20,726 nt of DNA. Origin: WRIS01 sp964345475 (lineage in GTDB: Bacteria; Actinomycetota; Coriobacteriia; Coriobacteriales; Eggerthellaceae). The notes beneath the pieces were generated by a model. That model had not been told where the DNA came from. It ran no database searches and saw nothing but the letters and a program-made list of their open reading frames with translations. This document shows positions 1 to 6,500 of the stretch, one piece after another (the first letter of the stretch is position 1; each line of letters begins with the position of its first letter). A program made the position numbers and the translations under genes. The stretch is taken from positions 1 to 20,726 of the forward strand of contig CAYFQW010000018.1 of the NCBI GenBank assembly GCA_964345475.1. Reading direction: 5' to 3'.

Positions 1-779
1 CTGAGCGCTGGCCACCATTCTACAAAGCTGTCCGTATCCAAGACGTCTTTGATTCGCTCCTTTGAGGACATCCGTAGATACCCCTTGCAGGAAGGGCAGA
101 TGCAGTGGTTGAGCTGAAGGCCTTTTCTATCGAACAAAAGATTACAATGAGGACACTTCCGCCAAGCTGCTTTCGAGCCTTCCAATGCGGTTTGGCTCTC
201 ACAAAGCGCCCAGCCCAAATAGGGGTTTGTAGCATCGAGGGCTTTAAATACGAAGAGTGAAGAGGCTTTGCATCGCGCAAGGAAGAACTCATCTTCCACA
301 AGCTCGGGGTCTATGATAAGAATCGCTTCCGCTCCGCAGGCCTCGGCAGCCTTCAAAATGGCATAGCTATTCTTAAAAATGGCCTCGGAGAAGACAGGCC
401 CAAGACTTGTGTAAGAAGAAGCTGCTCCAAGGTAGGGCTGGCCCATAAGATCGTCCGTGCAGGTCACTGCTGCAGATAAACCCGCCTTGGCACAGGCGCG
501 GATTATAGGAATTGCTTGATCTCCGTAATCAACAAGCAACACAAGACCCTGAGTAAGATCCTCAGCGATACGATCGAGGCTATAAGAGATTTCAGCCTCA
601 GCAAAAGTAAGGGTGGCTGCTTCCAGGCCAGATACCTCATCTTCAAAGACTAAACTGCCCTCCACCTGTTCCTCGTGTTTGTGGTGAACCAGACCTTCCG
701 CAGGTTGCAGGCTACTTCCATCGATTTCGATATCTTGAAGCGGTATCGTAACGTATTCCGAAGACCTAGCTCGTCGCAT
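1..779 (-). CDS. accD: acetyl-CoA carboxylase carboxyltransferase beta subunit, 5' part, with N-terminal extension
   Basis: Partial gene: 259 codons are visible before the left edge. The protein would form the carboxyltransferase that moves CO2 from biotin to acetyl-CoA, giving malonyl-CoA for fatty-acid synthesis. The diagnostic element is the AccD zinc finger, with Cys209-x2-Cys212, fifteen residues, then Cys228-x2-Cys231, followed by YLRMSSKERIKDVLD, typical of AccD just after the finger. Unusually, about 208 residues precede the finger. Residues 79-180 align without gaps to the N-terminal domain of biotin carboxylase (IPIIRACAKAGLSAAV; later AILKAAEACGAEAI), but the ATP-grasp domain is absent. 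The start is ATG at 779, because AAGGAG (786-791) lies six bases upstream; it overlaps the fabZ end by 14 bases. An AccA half may be fused or follow beyond the edge. The AccD call is firm; the role of the extension is unknown. Confidence 0.85.
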   Translation of the reverse strand, partial: MRRARSSEYVTIPLQDIEIDGSSLQPAEGLVHHKHEEQVEGSLVFEDEVSGLEAATLTFAEAEISYSLDRIAEDLTQGLVLLVDYGDQAIPIIRACAKAGLSAAVTCTDDLMGQPYLGAASSYTSLGPVFSEAIFKNSYAILKAAEACGAEAILIIDPELVEDEFFLARCKASSLFVFKALDATNPYLGWALCESQTALEGSKAAWRKCPHCNLLFDRKGLQLNHCICPSCKGYLRMSSKERIKDVLDTDSFVEWWPAL

Positions 780-1233
780 TCGCATCTCCTTGGGAGAGAA
801 CATATCTTTGCACGGCGCTTGCGCATACTCTACCGTCGACGCGAGCTTCTACTTCGGCCACACACATCCGTGACGAGGATTTTACTATTCTTGCAGTAAG
901 CTCCACCACATCGCCAGGCTTCACCTGTTGACGAAATTTCGCCTTGTCAATTCCTGTCAGAAAACCAATAGCTCCCTCTTCCCCGCGATCCACCAGTATG
1001 CAAAAAGAAGCAGCTTGTGCGAGCGCCTCCATAAGCAAGACGCCAGGAAAGACAGGGTATTGAGGGAAATGCCCTTTGAATATCGGATTATCAGGATTGA
1101 TATCAAGCTCTGCCCGAATAGAAGCCCCGGGGAGGCATTCGAGCACTCTGCTGAGCCAAAGAAATGGCTCTCGGTGTGGAAGAACAGCTTCTATCTCCTT
1201 TGTGCTATAAAGAACTTTTTCCGACGGACTCAT
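766..1233 (-). CDS. fabZ: 3-hydroxyacyl-ACP dehydratase FabZ
   Basis: Hotdog-fold dehydratase that removes water from 3-hydroxyacyl-ACP to give trans-2-enoyl-ACP in the elongation cycle. The 155-residue length is normal. Visible motifs are HREPFLWLSRV near residue 20 and the active-site segment GHFPQYPVFPGVLLMEALAQ, with the family catalytic His at about residue 55 and Glu at about 69. I chose ATG 1233 because GGAG lies five bases before it. A GTG at 1239 would overlap the fabF TGA and add two residues. It sits between fabF and accD in one operon. No FabA-like isomerase is visible here, so this is probably the dehydratase of the pathway. Confidence 0.93.
   Translation of the reverse strand: MSPSEKVLYSTKEIEAVLPHREPFLWLSRVLECLPGASIRAELDINPDNPIFKGHFPQYPVFPGVLLMEALAQAASFCILVDRGEEGAIGFLTGIDKAKFRQQVKPGDVVELTARIVKSSSRMCVAEVEARVDGRVCASAVQRYVLSQGDANATS
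786..791 (-). promoter_or_regulatory. ribosome binding site of accD
   Basis: AAGGAG on the minus strand, six bases before the ATG at 779 and inside the 3' end of fabZ. It fixes the accD start well upstream of the zinc finger, so the long N-terminal extension is translated rather than an artefact of start choice. Confidence 0.75.
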
Positions 1234-1235
1234 AC

Positions 1236-2504
1236 TCACTCCGTTTCTCTGTAGGGAAGCAAGGCCAAGGTGCCGTTATGCCCACCAAAACCAAGCGAGT
1301 TACTGAGCGCAAGTTTTTGTGGATATTCCTTTTTGACCTCTTCTAAGATATGCACCGGACAAGCAGGATCTGGCCTGGAAAAGCCTGCTGTAGGTAGAAC
1401 AAGCTTGTTATCGAGAGAAAAGACTGTCGCTATCGCCTCAAGCGCTCCTGCTGCGCCGAGGGTGTGCCCAATATTTCCCTTGATAGAAACTACAGGGATA
1501 GAGGCAAGCATATCGCCACATAGCTCTTGTAAGGCTCGAGCTTCCGCCTCGTCGTTCATAAGGGTTGATGTTCCGTGTGCATTAATGTGGCCGATATCTT
1601 TTGGTTCGAACCCACTTTCGCCCAAGGCGAGCTTCATGGAACGGACAAGACCGTTGCCCGTCGGGTCGGGAGCCGTCATGTGATAGGCGTCACCACTTGC
1701 GCCATAGCCACCCACTTCAGCAAGAATCTTTGCACCTCTGCCCAAGGCGTGTTCGAGCGACTCGAGCACTAACGCACCAGCCCCCTCTCCTATCACAAAG
1801 CCACTTCGTTCCTTATCGAAGGGCATTGAAGCGGCGAGGGGATCTGTCTCTTTCGTAAGTGCACCCAGGTTAGAAAATCCAGCAAGGGAGATGGGAGTTA
1901 CTGACTCTTCGGCCCCTCCGGCAAGAGCTGCATCGAGCATGCCGAAGCGAATGCTCCTATAGGCGCTGCCGATACAATGCGTCCCGGTGGCACAGGCAGT
2001 AACCAACTCGATGCACTCACCCCGCAAGCCGTATCGGATGGAAAGGTTTCCTGCTGCCATATTCGATATCATGGTAGGGATAAAGAGAGGGTTTACTTTT
2101 TTTGGACCTCTTGTTGTAAGGGTCTCAACACCCTGGCTGAATTCTTCAAGTCCACCAATGCCACTTCCGAACACACAGCCGAACCGATCGAGATCTTCCC
2201 TTTCGAGATCAAAACCTGCTTGGGACATAGCCTCGTCCGAGGCGACGACAGCATACTGCACAAACCGTGCAAAGCGGCGAGCTTCTTTCTTCGAGAGCCC
2301 TTGTTCAAGGGGGTTAAAATCACGTATCTCTGCAGCAATATGTACGTCATATAAGCTCGTATCAAAACGTTTGATGGGATCAATACAAACCTTTTTTTCT
2401 AAAAGAGCATTCATAAGGGCCTGCATACCGACACCAGCGGCGCTTATTGCCCCCATTCCCGTGATTACTACACGGTGAGTGCCATCCTCTTTTTTAAGCC
2501 TCAT
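1236..2504 (-). CDS. fabF: 3-oxoacyl-ACP synthase II (FabF)
   Basis: Condensing enzyme that extends acyl-ACP with malonyl-ACP. The 422 residues show the thiolase-fold triad: Cys171 in VTACATGTHCIG, His310 in NAHGTST and His347 in GNIGHTLGAAG. The C-terminal NSLGFGGHN glycine loop is also present. The start ATG overlaps the fabG stop as ATGA, which indicates translational coupling. The Cys-His-His triad and the length fit FabF/FabB rather than FabH, which has Cys-His-Asn. FabF is usual for organisms using the fabK-fabD-fabG-fabF gene order. No oddities seen. Confidence 0.95.
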   Translation of the reverse strand: MRLKKEDGTHRVVITGMGAISAAGVGMQALMNALLEKKVCIDPIKRFDTSLYDVHIAAEIRDFNPLEQGLSKKEARRFARFVQYAVVASDEAMSQAGFDLEREDLDRFGCVFGSGIGGLEEFSQGVETLTTRGPKKVNPLFIPTMISNMAAGNLSIRYGLRGECIELVTACATGTHCIGSAYRSIRFGMLDAALAGGAEESVTPISLAGFSNLGALTKETDPLAASMPFDKERSGFVIGEGAGALVLESLEHALGRGAKILAEVGGYGASGDAYHMTAPDPTGNGLVRSMKLALGESGFEPKDIGHINAHGTSTLMNDEAEARALQELCGDMLASIPVVSIKGNIGHTLGAAGALEAIATVFSLDNKLVLPTAGFSRPDPACPVHILEEVKKEYPQKLALSNSLGFGGHNGTLALLPYRETE

Positions 2505-3286
2505 ACAGCCAGTCCCCCATCTATGGCAATAACTTGACCGGTTATATAGCTGGCCTCGTCACTAGCGAGAAAGGCAACTAAAGAAGCCACCTCTTCAGGG
2601 GTGCCTAGCCGTTTACAAGCTATATTCTTTTTAATTTTATCCTTTTGCGCCTCATCCATGGCCTGTGTCATATCCGTTTCAATGAAGCCCGGAGCAACGA
2701 GGTTAACGGTGATGTTGCGCGGGGCAAGCTCACGGGCAAGCGATTTACTCATACCAATCAAACCGGCCTTTGACGCAGCGTAGTTAACCTGACCAGCATT
2801 TCCTGATATTCCAACTACGCTTCCCAAATGAATGATGCGACCGTAGCGTTGCTTCATCATGCACGAAGCGGCTGCCTTAGAGCAGTTGAACGCTCCCTTC
2901 AGATTAACAGCAATCACATCATCAAAATCTTGTTCACTCATACGGAGCACGAGGCCGTCTCTTGTAATGCCCGCATTATTCACGAGAACATCAAGGCGGC
3001 CGAATGTTTGTTGTGCATACGCTACTAAAGCTGAGGCCTCTTGCATATCGGCTACATTGGCTTGCAAAGCGCAGGCTTGTACCTGAAAACGATCTTCTAT
3101 ATCCTGCATGGCCTCCTGCATCTCTGCTTCGCGTTTTACAGACGTATAATTAAGGCATACATCGAATCCTTTTTCTGCTAAGGCATAACTGATAGCGCGG
3201 CCAATGCCTCGGCTTGAGCCCGTAACGAGGGCCGCCCGATTTTGGCCTTTCTTGTGTCCTTTATCTTGTTTCATATCTTGTTTCAT
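2501..3286 (-). CDS. fabG: 3-oxoacyl-ACP reductase FabG
   Basis: NADPH-dependent short-chain dehydrogenase that reduces 3-ketoacyl-ACP. It has the cofactor motif TGSSRGIGRA (22-31), NNAG (103-106), catalytic Ser156, and Tyr169 with Lys173 in YAASK. The C-terminus ends in GQVIAIDGGLAV, typical of FabG. The 261 residues include a short lysine-rich N-terminal lead. The first ATG is used here because GAGGT lies seven bases upstream; a second in-frame ATG four codons later arises from a 12-bp tandem duplication. It is placed 22 bases after fabD and overlaps fabF by four bases. The SDR family is broad, but operon context makes FabG secure. Confidence 0.95.
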   Translation of the reverse strand: MKQDMKQDKGHKKGQNRAALVTGSSRGIGRAISYALAEKGFDVCLNYTSVKREAEMQEAMQDIEDRFQVQACALQANVADMQEASALVAYAQQTFGRLDVLVNNAGITRDGLVLRMSEQDFDDVIAVNLKGAFNCSKAAASCMMKQRYGRIIHLGSVVGISGNAGQVNYAASKAGLIGMSKSLARELAPRNITVNLVAPGFIETDMTQAMDEAQKDKIKKNIACKRLGTPEEVASLVAFLASDEASYITGQVIAIDGGLAV

Positions 3287-3288
3287 AT
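3263..3288 (-). repeat. 12-bp tandem duplication at the fabG start
   Basis: Two perfect copies of a 12-base unit (plus strand ATCTTGTTTCAT, followed by AT) cover the fabG initiation region. They duplicate both the ATG and the residues MKQD, so the gene has two in-frame start codons twelve bases apart. Only the first has a clear Shine-Dalgarno sequence upstream. Confidence 0.85.
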
Positions 3289-3308
3289 TATGTACCTCGC
3301 TGCTTCGC

Positions 3309-4283
3309 TTATGAGCCGGGTTCGCAAGCTGGTGTCAAATCTATCTCCAAGAAAGCCTCGAGGCTTTCGAGGCTATTGATACTCACGGCCCTCATATTTT
3401 TATCAATCCTTTTCACAAGGCCCGTTAGAACGCTGCCTGAACCAAGCTCGACACAGGTCCGCACACCGGCATCCCTCAACAGCTCAACACTCTGCTGAAA
3501 GAGAACAGGCTGCGTAAGGTGGTCGCTCAAGCTTTCTGCGGCATTGCTTGCTAAAAGGATTCTCGCATCGACATTATTTATTACAGGAATTTCGGGATTT
3601 GAAAATACAAGGCCCGCTAGATATGTTTTGAGACGTGCTGCTGCTGGTTCCATGAGCGGACTGTGGAAAGCCCCAGCCGTTGAAAGACGGATACACTTTC
3701 TCCGGGAGGCTCGCCATGCCTGCTCTGCACGTTCTACAGCTGCAACATCGCCGGAAATTACGATTTGTCCCGGGCAATTGTAGTTCGCAGGAACAAGAAC
3801 ATCCTCCTCTGCGCATTCGAAGCAAAGCTCCTCCGCAAGCTGCCCATCAGCACCAAGCAAGGCGCTCATGGCCCCCTTGCTTTGCAGGCTTGCTTCTTCC
3901 ATAGCCTCTGCCCTCACTTTTGCAAAGGCAAGGGTATCCTCAAGACCTAACAATCCCGATGCATATAATGAGCTCACCTGACCCAAAGAAAAACCTAAGA
4001 CAACCCCAGGCCTCAATCCATAGTTTCCGATTAAGCGGCTGAGGGCCATTGAAACGCTAAGCAAAGCTGCCTGAGCGTAGAGAGTCGTATTCAAAAGTTC
4101 TAGCGGCCCCGAACGGATCGCTTCTCTCACATCGAATCCGAACGTGTCGGAACTTGCCTCAAAGATATCTTTGAGGTCTGGAAGGGAGAAAAGATCGACG
4201 CCCATACCTAAACCTTGCGAGCCCTGTCCAGAAAATAAGAATGCTGGCAAAGACGGGTTGATGCTAGATTCCTCTCGACTCAT
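3309..4283 (-). CDS. fabD: malonyl-CoA:ACP transacylase FabD
   Basis: Transfers malonyl from CoA to acyl carrier protein. It shows FSGQGSQGLGMG near the N-terminus, the nucleophile elbow GFSLGQ (97-102, Ser99), FAKVRAEAM with the expected Arg, NCPGQIVISGD, and AGAFHSPLM with the catalytic His. Most FabD proteins have GHSLGE at the elbow, so Phe for His and Gln for Glu are departures. Ser and His of the dyad are kept, so activity is expected. I chose ATG 4283; an in-frame TTG five codons upstream would add MWWAS with no better ribosome site. About 50 bases follow fabK and 22 precede fabG, as in an operon. Confidence 0.93.
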   Translation of the reverse strand: MSREESSINPSLPAFLFSGQGSQGLGMGVDLFSLPDLKDIFEASSDTFGFDVREAIRSGPLELLNTTLYAQAALLSVSMALSRLIGNYGLRPGVVLGFSLGQVSSLYASGLLGLEDTLAFAKVRAEAMEEASLQSKGAMSALLGADGQLAEELCFECAEEDVLVPANYNCPGQIVISGDVAAVERAEQAWRASRRKCIRLSTAGAFHSPLMEPAAARLKTYLAGLVFSNPEIPVINNVDARILLASNAAESLSDHLTQPVLFQQSVELLRDAGVRTCVELGSGSVLTGLVKRIDKNMRAVSINSLESLEAFLEIDLTPACEPGS

Positions 4284-4334
4284 CGATGCCCACCACAATG
4301 CACAACAGAGACGGTGGGTTTTATAAAATACACC

Positions 4335-5318
4335 TCAAGCATTACGAGTATCGCTCTGTAGGCTTCCTGCATTACGTTCGGCCAAATCTGACAAGCTTAA
4401 TCCGACCATACTCTCAGCTTCAGCAAAGAGCCCCTCGATGAGCTCACGAGCGCTCAATTTTCTATGTATCAGCCCTGCTATCTGACCTGCCATGAACGAC
4501 CCTTCGTCAACATCGCCTTCAACTGCTTTTCGTAAAGCTCCTAAACTCAGCTCCTCGAACTCGTCTGCGCTGGTTTCGGCCTGGGCTTCAATTTTTCTTA
4601 ATGAGCGAGAATAGGGATTTTTTAAAGCACGGATAGGGCGTCCGAAGCTTCGTCCCGTAACAATCGTGTCGGAGTCTTTGGCCTTCAGAATTCTTTCTTT
4701 GTAAGCTTCGGCCACCATGCACTCGTCCGTTGTGAGAAAGGCCGTACCAAGTTGCACACCCTCCGCACCTAAGGCAAAGGCCGCACAAAGTCCCCTGCCA
4801 TCAGCAATACCTCCTGCGGCAATAACGGGAATGGATACGCTATCGCATACTTGGGGAATAAGTGCCATGGTGGTCATCTCTCCGATATGGCCACCAGCTT
4901 CACAGCCTTCGGCTATCAAAGCATCGGCGCCACAACGTTCCATCCGAACAGCATGTGCGACTGAAGCAACAACTGGAACTACCTTGCAGCCCGCCTCCTT
5001 CCACATATCTATGTACCCTGATGGACTGCCCGCGCCCGTGGTTACGACTTCGATTCTTTTTTCAGCCACCAGGGAGGCAAGCTCGGAAACGCGTGGATCC
5101 ATCATCATAATATTCACGCCAAGGGGCTTGCTCGTAAGAGAACGGGCCCGATCAATTTGCTCTTCCAGCCACTCGATTCGAGCACCGCCAGACGCAATAA
5201 CACCCAAACCCCCCGCCTCACTTACCGAGGCGGCCAAGTGGGCTTCAGCAATTCTCGCCATGCCCCCTTGCACAAGAGGCCGCTGAGCGCCCAGCAAAGT
5301 ACTTACGCGTGTTTTCAT
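4335..5318 (-). CDS. fabK: enoyl-ACP reductase II FabK (FMN-dependent)
   Basis: Flavoprotein that reduces trans-2-enoyl-ACP in the last step of each elongation cycle. The 327 residues form a TIM barrel of the 2-nitropropane dioxygenase/FabK group: PLVQGGMARIAEAHLAASVS, GGLGVIASGG, GHIGEMTT with His144 (the position of the FabK active-site His), and the FMN phosphate loop IPVIAAGGIADGRG followed by GVQLGTAFL. Position between acpP and fabD matches the streptococcal gene order. FabK enzymes are typically insensitive to triclosan, unlike FabI. The ATG at 5318 has only a weak G-rich ribosome site (GGGGAA). Within the wider family the alternative is a nitronate monooxygenase, but the operon argues against it. 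Confidence 0.93.
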   Translation of the reverse strand: MKTRVSTLLGAQRPLVQGGMARIAEAHLAASVSEAGGLGVIASGGARIEWLEEQIDRARSLTSKPLGVNIMMMDPRVSELASLVAEKRIEVVTTGAGSPSGYIDMWKEAGCKVVPVVASVAHAVRMERCGADALIAEGCEAGGHIGEMTTMALIPQVCDSVSIPVIAAGGIADGRGLCAAFALGAEGVQLGTAFLTTDECMVAEAYKERILKAKDSDTIVTGRSFGRPIRALKNPYSRSLRKIEAQAETSADEFEELSLGALRKAVEGDVDEGSFMAGQIAGLIHRKLSARELIEGLFAEAESMVGLSLSDLAERNAGSLQSDTRNA

Positions 5319-5409
5319 ATATATTCCCCGCTCATTGATGTTGTATGCAGAAACTTCAGATTAAAGGTTTGCATGATTTCAGAAAGCTATACGATTGCTT
5401 TGATATGAG

Positions 5410-5631
5410 CTATAGCAAAGACTCAAGATGAGATACCACGTCACCTACTGTTTCAAGGCCTTGAGGCTCACCGAACTCCACATCAAAACGCTCCTCAAGA
5501 TCGCAAACTAGCTCCACCATATCAAGCGAATCAACACCAAGCGATTCAAAGCTCGTCTCTTCAGTAATTTCATCTGTCTCAACATCAAGACTTTCAGTAA
5601 GCAGTTCTTTAACCGTATCAATAGTTGCCAT
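5410..5631 (-). CDS. acpP: acyl carrier protein
   Basis: Small acidic protein of 73 residues that carries growing acyl chains on a phosphopantetheine arm attached to Ser35 in GVDSLDMVEL, the canonical DSL motif. The start is ATG 5631 (MATIDTVKELL), because AGGAG lies six bases before it; a longer reading to 5679 would add a non-homologous lead. First gene of the biosynthetic part of the operon, about 90 bases before fabK and 181 bases after the FabT-like regulator gene. An inverted repeat in its upstream region is a candidate operator. Confidence 0.95.
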   Translation of the reverse strand: MATIDTVKELLTESLDVETDEITEETSFESLGVDSLDMVELVCDLEERFDVEFGEPQGLETVGDVVSHLESLL

Positions 5632-5637
5632 TGTTCT

Positions 5638-5642
5638 CTCCT
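5638..5642 (-). promoter_or_regulatory. ribosome binding site of acpP
   Basis: AGGAG on the minus strand, six bases before ATG 5631. It supports the 73-residue protein over a longer upstream reading. Confidence 0.7.
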
Positions 5643-5744
5643 GTCGCAGCTGTCTGCTCGACGCACTATCCTGCCACACCTTGCACCTTGTTCCGAAGAG
5701 TCAGATGGGAGCAGCAGTATCTATCGAGGACGCTTTTATTTATT

Positions 5745-5775
5745 AGTTTGACTATCTAAGTAATAGTCTAAGATA
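5745..5775 (-). promoter_or_regulatory. putative FabT operator upstream of acpP
   Basis: A 6-bp perfect inverted repeat, GACTAT (5750-5755) and ATAGTC (5763-5768), is separated by seven bases. Each arm is extended to TTTGACTAT or TTAGACTAT. The left part also reads as an imperfect palindrome, TTTGA-CTA-TCTAA. FabT of streptococci binds TTTGA-type palindromes, and the gene on the upstream side encodes a FabT-like protein. The site lies 114-139 bases before the acpP start. I could not assign matching -35 and -10 boxes with confidence. Confidence 0.5.
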
Positions 5776-5812
5776 ATTTCGCTTGAGATTGAACAAGAGC
5801 TATATTACTTCA

Positions 5813-6322
5813 CTATTTCTGCGAAGAACATTCATGGCTTGTACTTTGATTCTCGAAAAATTGCTTGACTTTCGAAAGAGCCTTTGACAAAACTATCTCT
5901 TCTTGTTCTGTCAGGTCGGCCAAAGCTTCAGTAATCATATTCTTATGAAACATATCGTGTACGCGATACACTTGCCGCCCCTCTTTCGTGAGACGAATCA
6001 TTACTTTACGGCGATCTGTTTGAGATCGTTCTTTTTCGATAAAGCCTTTACCTTCCAGTTTATTGACGGCGATAGTCAGTGTGGCCAAGGTGATATTGAG
6101 CCGCGCTGCGACAATGCTCATAGGGTTCGATTCATGAAGACCGACTGCGATAATGGTATGGATCTCAGTGATGCTCAGCCCACGCGTCACTCTGTTATCA
6201 AGAGACTGCTCCTCGACCCTCAATATAGAATTGAAGGTTGTTGATAAAAGCTCGTCAAGTTCAGCACGTCGTTTCAACGTCTCCCGAGAAAGCTGCTCTT
6301 CTTGTTTTTGCTGCTTATCCAT
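5813..6322 (-). CDS. fabT: MarR-family repressor, FabT-like
   Basis: A 169-residue winged-helix protein, probably the transcriptional repressor of the fatty-acid genes that follow. The recognisable stretch runs from FNSILRVEEQSL through LSITEIHTI, the helix-turn-helix LNITLATLTIAVNKLEGKGF, the wing ERSQTDRRKVMIRLTKEGR, and the dimer helix VHDMFHKNM. This matches the FabT pattern closely, more than general MarR. In streptococci FabT sits first in the same cluster and uses acyl-ACP as co-repressor. The start is ATG 6322 with GGGTGGAAG just upstream; an upstream GTG would add 21 residues. It ends in TAG, 181 bases before acpP. FabT outside Lactobacillales-type Firmicutes would be uncommon. Confidence 0.8.
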   Translation of the reverse strand: MDKQQKQEEQLSRETLKRRAELDELLSTTFNSILRVEEQSLDNRVTRGLSITEIHTIIAVGLHESNPMSIVAARLNITLATLTIAVNKLEGKGFIEKERSQTDRRKVMIRLTKEGRQVYRVHDMFHKNMITEALADLTEQEEIVLSKALSKVKQFFENQSTSHECSSQK

Positions 6323-6326
6323 ATCA

Positions 6327-6335
6327 CTTCCACCC
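6327..6335 (-). promoter_or_regulatory. ribosome binding site of the fabT-like gene
   Basis: GGGTGGAAG on the minus strand, four bases before ATG 6322. It favours that start over the upstream in-frame GTG at 6385. Confidence 0.55.
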
Positions 6336-6429
6336 TTTACATGCACATCCTTGGCACATACCACAATCCTCGGCGCCTGCACCACCCTGCTTTACAGGCG
6401 CAACCCTAGCTCATACCTGCCTTGAGCCC

Positions 6430-6453
6430 ACGTGTATCCTCGGTTCGACACGT
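6430..6453. repeat. inverted repeat between rnr and fabT
   Basis: ACGTGT (6430-6435) and ACACGT (6448-6453) form a 6-bp perfect inverted repeat with a 12-base loop, in the 178-base gap between the rnr stop and the fabT-like start. No T-run follows in either direction, so it is not a standard intrinsic terminator. It could be an operator or chance. No tRNA or other RNA gene is recognisable in this gap. Confidence 0.3.
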
Positions 6454-6500
6454 AATATCTCCTTGATTCGATACCCAGCATTATCAAGGTTTTAGATGTT

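Noticed and set aside
640..779. Possible frameshift or CTTTGA slippage site near the accD 5' end
   Set aside because: A base-by-base recount shows one open frame from ATG 779 through the zinc finger to the edge; the apparent shift came from a miscopied base.
6323..6500. Possible tRNA or small RNA because of a GGTTCGA string
   Set aside because: No cloverleaf arms or acceptor stem can be formed around it.
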